This document shows, one piece after another, positions 13,181 to 14,202 of a stretch of 14,202 bases of DNA. The position numbers and the translations under genes were made by a program. Source of the stretch: an uncultured Oscillospiraceae bacterium (GTDB lineage Bacteria; Bacillota; Clostridia; Oscillospirales; Ruminococcaceae). Each line of letters opens with the position of its first letter. The first letter of the stretch is position 1. The notes beneath the pieces were generated by a model. The model did no database searches and had not been told where the DNA came from. It saw only the letters and a list, made by a program, of their open reading frames with translations. The DNA lies in NCBI GenBank assembly GCA_900556525.1, contig USOZ01000020.1, forward strand, positions 1 to 14,202. The letters are read 5' to 3'.

Positions 13181-14202
13181 AGACATACCCTCCTTTTAGA
13201 TTATTCCATCTTATTATTGGATTAGGGAAATTGTTAAAAAAATGGGTTAAATTAACATATGAAGTTTCACAGGAATCCAGCACAAAATAATCAGAAAGCC
13301 CGCTACCTTCGTTTACATATGACACTACAGTAATTAAATGATCCGTACCATTACTATTTGAAGCCCCAACTAATACAGGTTTGTTTAACTCTAATTGTTT
13401 TTTAACTTGATTGCGTACGGTATCTTTATTTGATACGGATTTCATTTCTGCTATCCAAGTCATTCCGTTATCAGTCCAATTGGTGTCTGTAATTTTTTCA
13501 AGAAACTCATTGGGCTCAAATATGTCTTCGATGAAATTGTATTGCCCCGATGTTGTTGCCATAAGTGTACATTTCCTGGAATTTTCCCTTGCTCCATCTT
13601 TGATGTAATAATACTGATAATATAAAGGAATCGTTCTAAAAACACCGACTGAATCCGGGATGGGATAGTACCACTTATTGAACAAGACAACCTCATTTGT
13701 TCCGATCAAACCATTTGTTTTTCTGTTTAATCTTTCGATATACTCAACAGAGTCAAACTCCAGTACATCACACGGCAAATAACCAAACCGACCATCAATT
13801 TTTACTTTTATCCAGTATTGTATTCTTCGACGGCTGCCGGTTACAGCTTCCTCTGTTTCTGTAGCTTCCTTTATTACATACACTTCCGGTTCCTTGCGTG
13901 AAATGATTAGCGCGCTCGCTTTTACCTCGAGATTGCTTTGCACGGTTATATCAAATTGGGAGCTCGTTTCAAAAGGCATGGAATACAACCGCGAAGCATA
14001 CGAAAGGGTAAACGTTTTCCATTCACTGTATATTTCAGCAATCCCAAATTCAACGCTTTCGTCATTATCCGATTTAGTCGTTCGTTTCATTCCGTCCAAC
14101 GGCATACTATCAAATCTATCAATCACCCCATCATTGTCGCTATCAGGGTCGATCGGGTTTGACTTAATAGGAGTAACCGGTGACAAAAGAGCATGGTATG
14201 GA
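13155..14202 (-). CDS. Extracellular C39-peptidase-like protein with calcium repeat, N-terminus beyond the window
   Basis: The frame is open from the right edge to TAA at 13155-13157, so about 348 C-terminal residues are seen and the true start is outside. First comes a thrombospondin-type-3-like calcium-binding repeat, NPIDPDSDNDGVIDRFDSMP (codons at about 14100-14162), which is typical of secreted proteins. An SH3-like segment follows, with YWIKVKIDGRFGYLPCDVL. The C-terminal domain resembles cysteine peptidase family C39. The candidate Cys is in RKCTLMATTSG (codon 13569-13571), the His in GTDHLITVVSY (13338-13340) and the Asp in FVLDSCETS (13275-13277). The usual Gln before the Cys helix is not obvious, so activity is uncertain. 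It precedes and overlaps a lipoprotein gene by 26 bases. Confidence 0.8.
   Translation of the reverse strand, partial: PYHALLSPVTPIKSNPIDPDSDNDGVIDRFDSMPLDGMKRTTKSDNDESVEFGIAEIYSEWKTFTLSYASRLYSMPFETSSQFDITVQSNLEVKASALIISRKEPEVYVIKEATETEEAVTGSRRRIQYWIKVKIDGRFGYLPCDVLEFDSVEYIERLNRKTNGLIGTNEVVLFNKWYYPIPDSVGVFRTIPLYYQYYYIKDGARENSRKCTLMATTSGQYNFIEDIFEPNEFLEKITDTNWTDNGMTWIAEMKSVSNKDTVRNQVKKQLELNKPVLVGASNSNGTDHLITVVSYVNEGSGLSDYFVLDSCETSYVNLTHFFNNFPNPIIRWNNLKGGYVYGIYSEDS

Noticed and set aside
1..14202. CRISPR array, toxin-antitoxin pair or restriction system
   Set aside because: No regularly spaced repeats, and no recognisable toxin, antitoxin, nuclease or methylase motifs in any frame I read.

Overview
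The window looks like chromosomal DNA of a plant-glucan-degrading member of the Clostridia, most likely Ruminococcus or a close relative. Three things suggest this: a licheninase-type GH16 lipoprotein followed by a CelC-like GH5 glucanase, strong AGGAGG ribosome binding sites throughout, and BspA-type leucine-rich-repeat and calcium-repeat surface proteins. The genus is an inference; no rRNA or housekeeping marker is present.

Layout. (1) 1-447: the start of a secreted protein on the minus strand, running off the left edge. (2) 595-3420: a glucan-utilisation block on the plus strand. It holds an AraC-type regulator with its own consensus promoter, a GH16 beta-glucanase lipoprotein, a GH5 glucanase without a signal peptide that starts 3 bases after the GH16 stop codon, and a terminator. 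(3) 3445-4950: an intact IS5-like insertion sequence of 1226 bp (18-bp perfect inverted repeats, TA duplication). It appears to have landed in an older, already broken reading frame. (4) 5181 to about 10010/10147: a small integrative and mobilizable element. It holds a divergent XRE repressor, a 75-residue HTH protein, a MobV relaxase with a pMV158-like candidate oriT just upstream, an excisionase-like HTH protein and a tyrosine integrase. A piece of a tRNA 3' end and a tandem 9-bp repeat follow the integrase. (5) 10011-10843: 0.8 kb with no convincing intact gene, holding a good intrinsic terminator, inverted repeats and possible gene debris. (6) 10844-14202: three minus-strand genes for cell-surface proteins. 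They are the end of a calcium-repeat/SH3-like/C39-peptidase-like protein entering from the right edge, a lipoprotein overlapping it by 26 bp, and a BspA-like leucine-rich-repeat lipoprotein.

How the parts work together. The GH16 enzyme is probably anchored outside the membrane and cuts mixed-linkage beta-glucan. The GH5 enzyme would then cut imported oligosaccharides inside the cell, with the AraC-type protein as the likely local activator. In the mobile element, the XRE protein probably silences a perfect TTGACA-N17-TATAAT promoter that reads into the mobilisation genes. The integrase has its own promoter inside a set of nested inverted repeats. The element carries no recognisable coupling protein or type IV secretion genes, so it would need a helper for transfer. 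The left boundary of the element and its true attachment site could not be fixed from this window.
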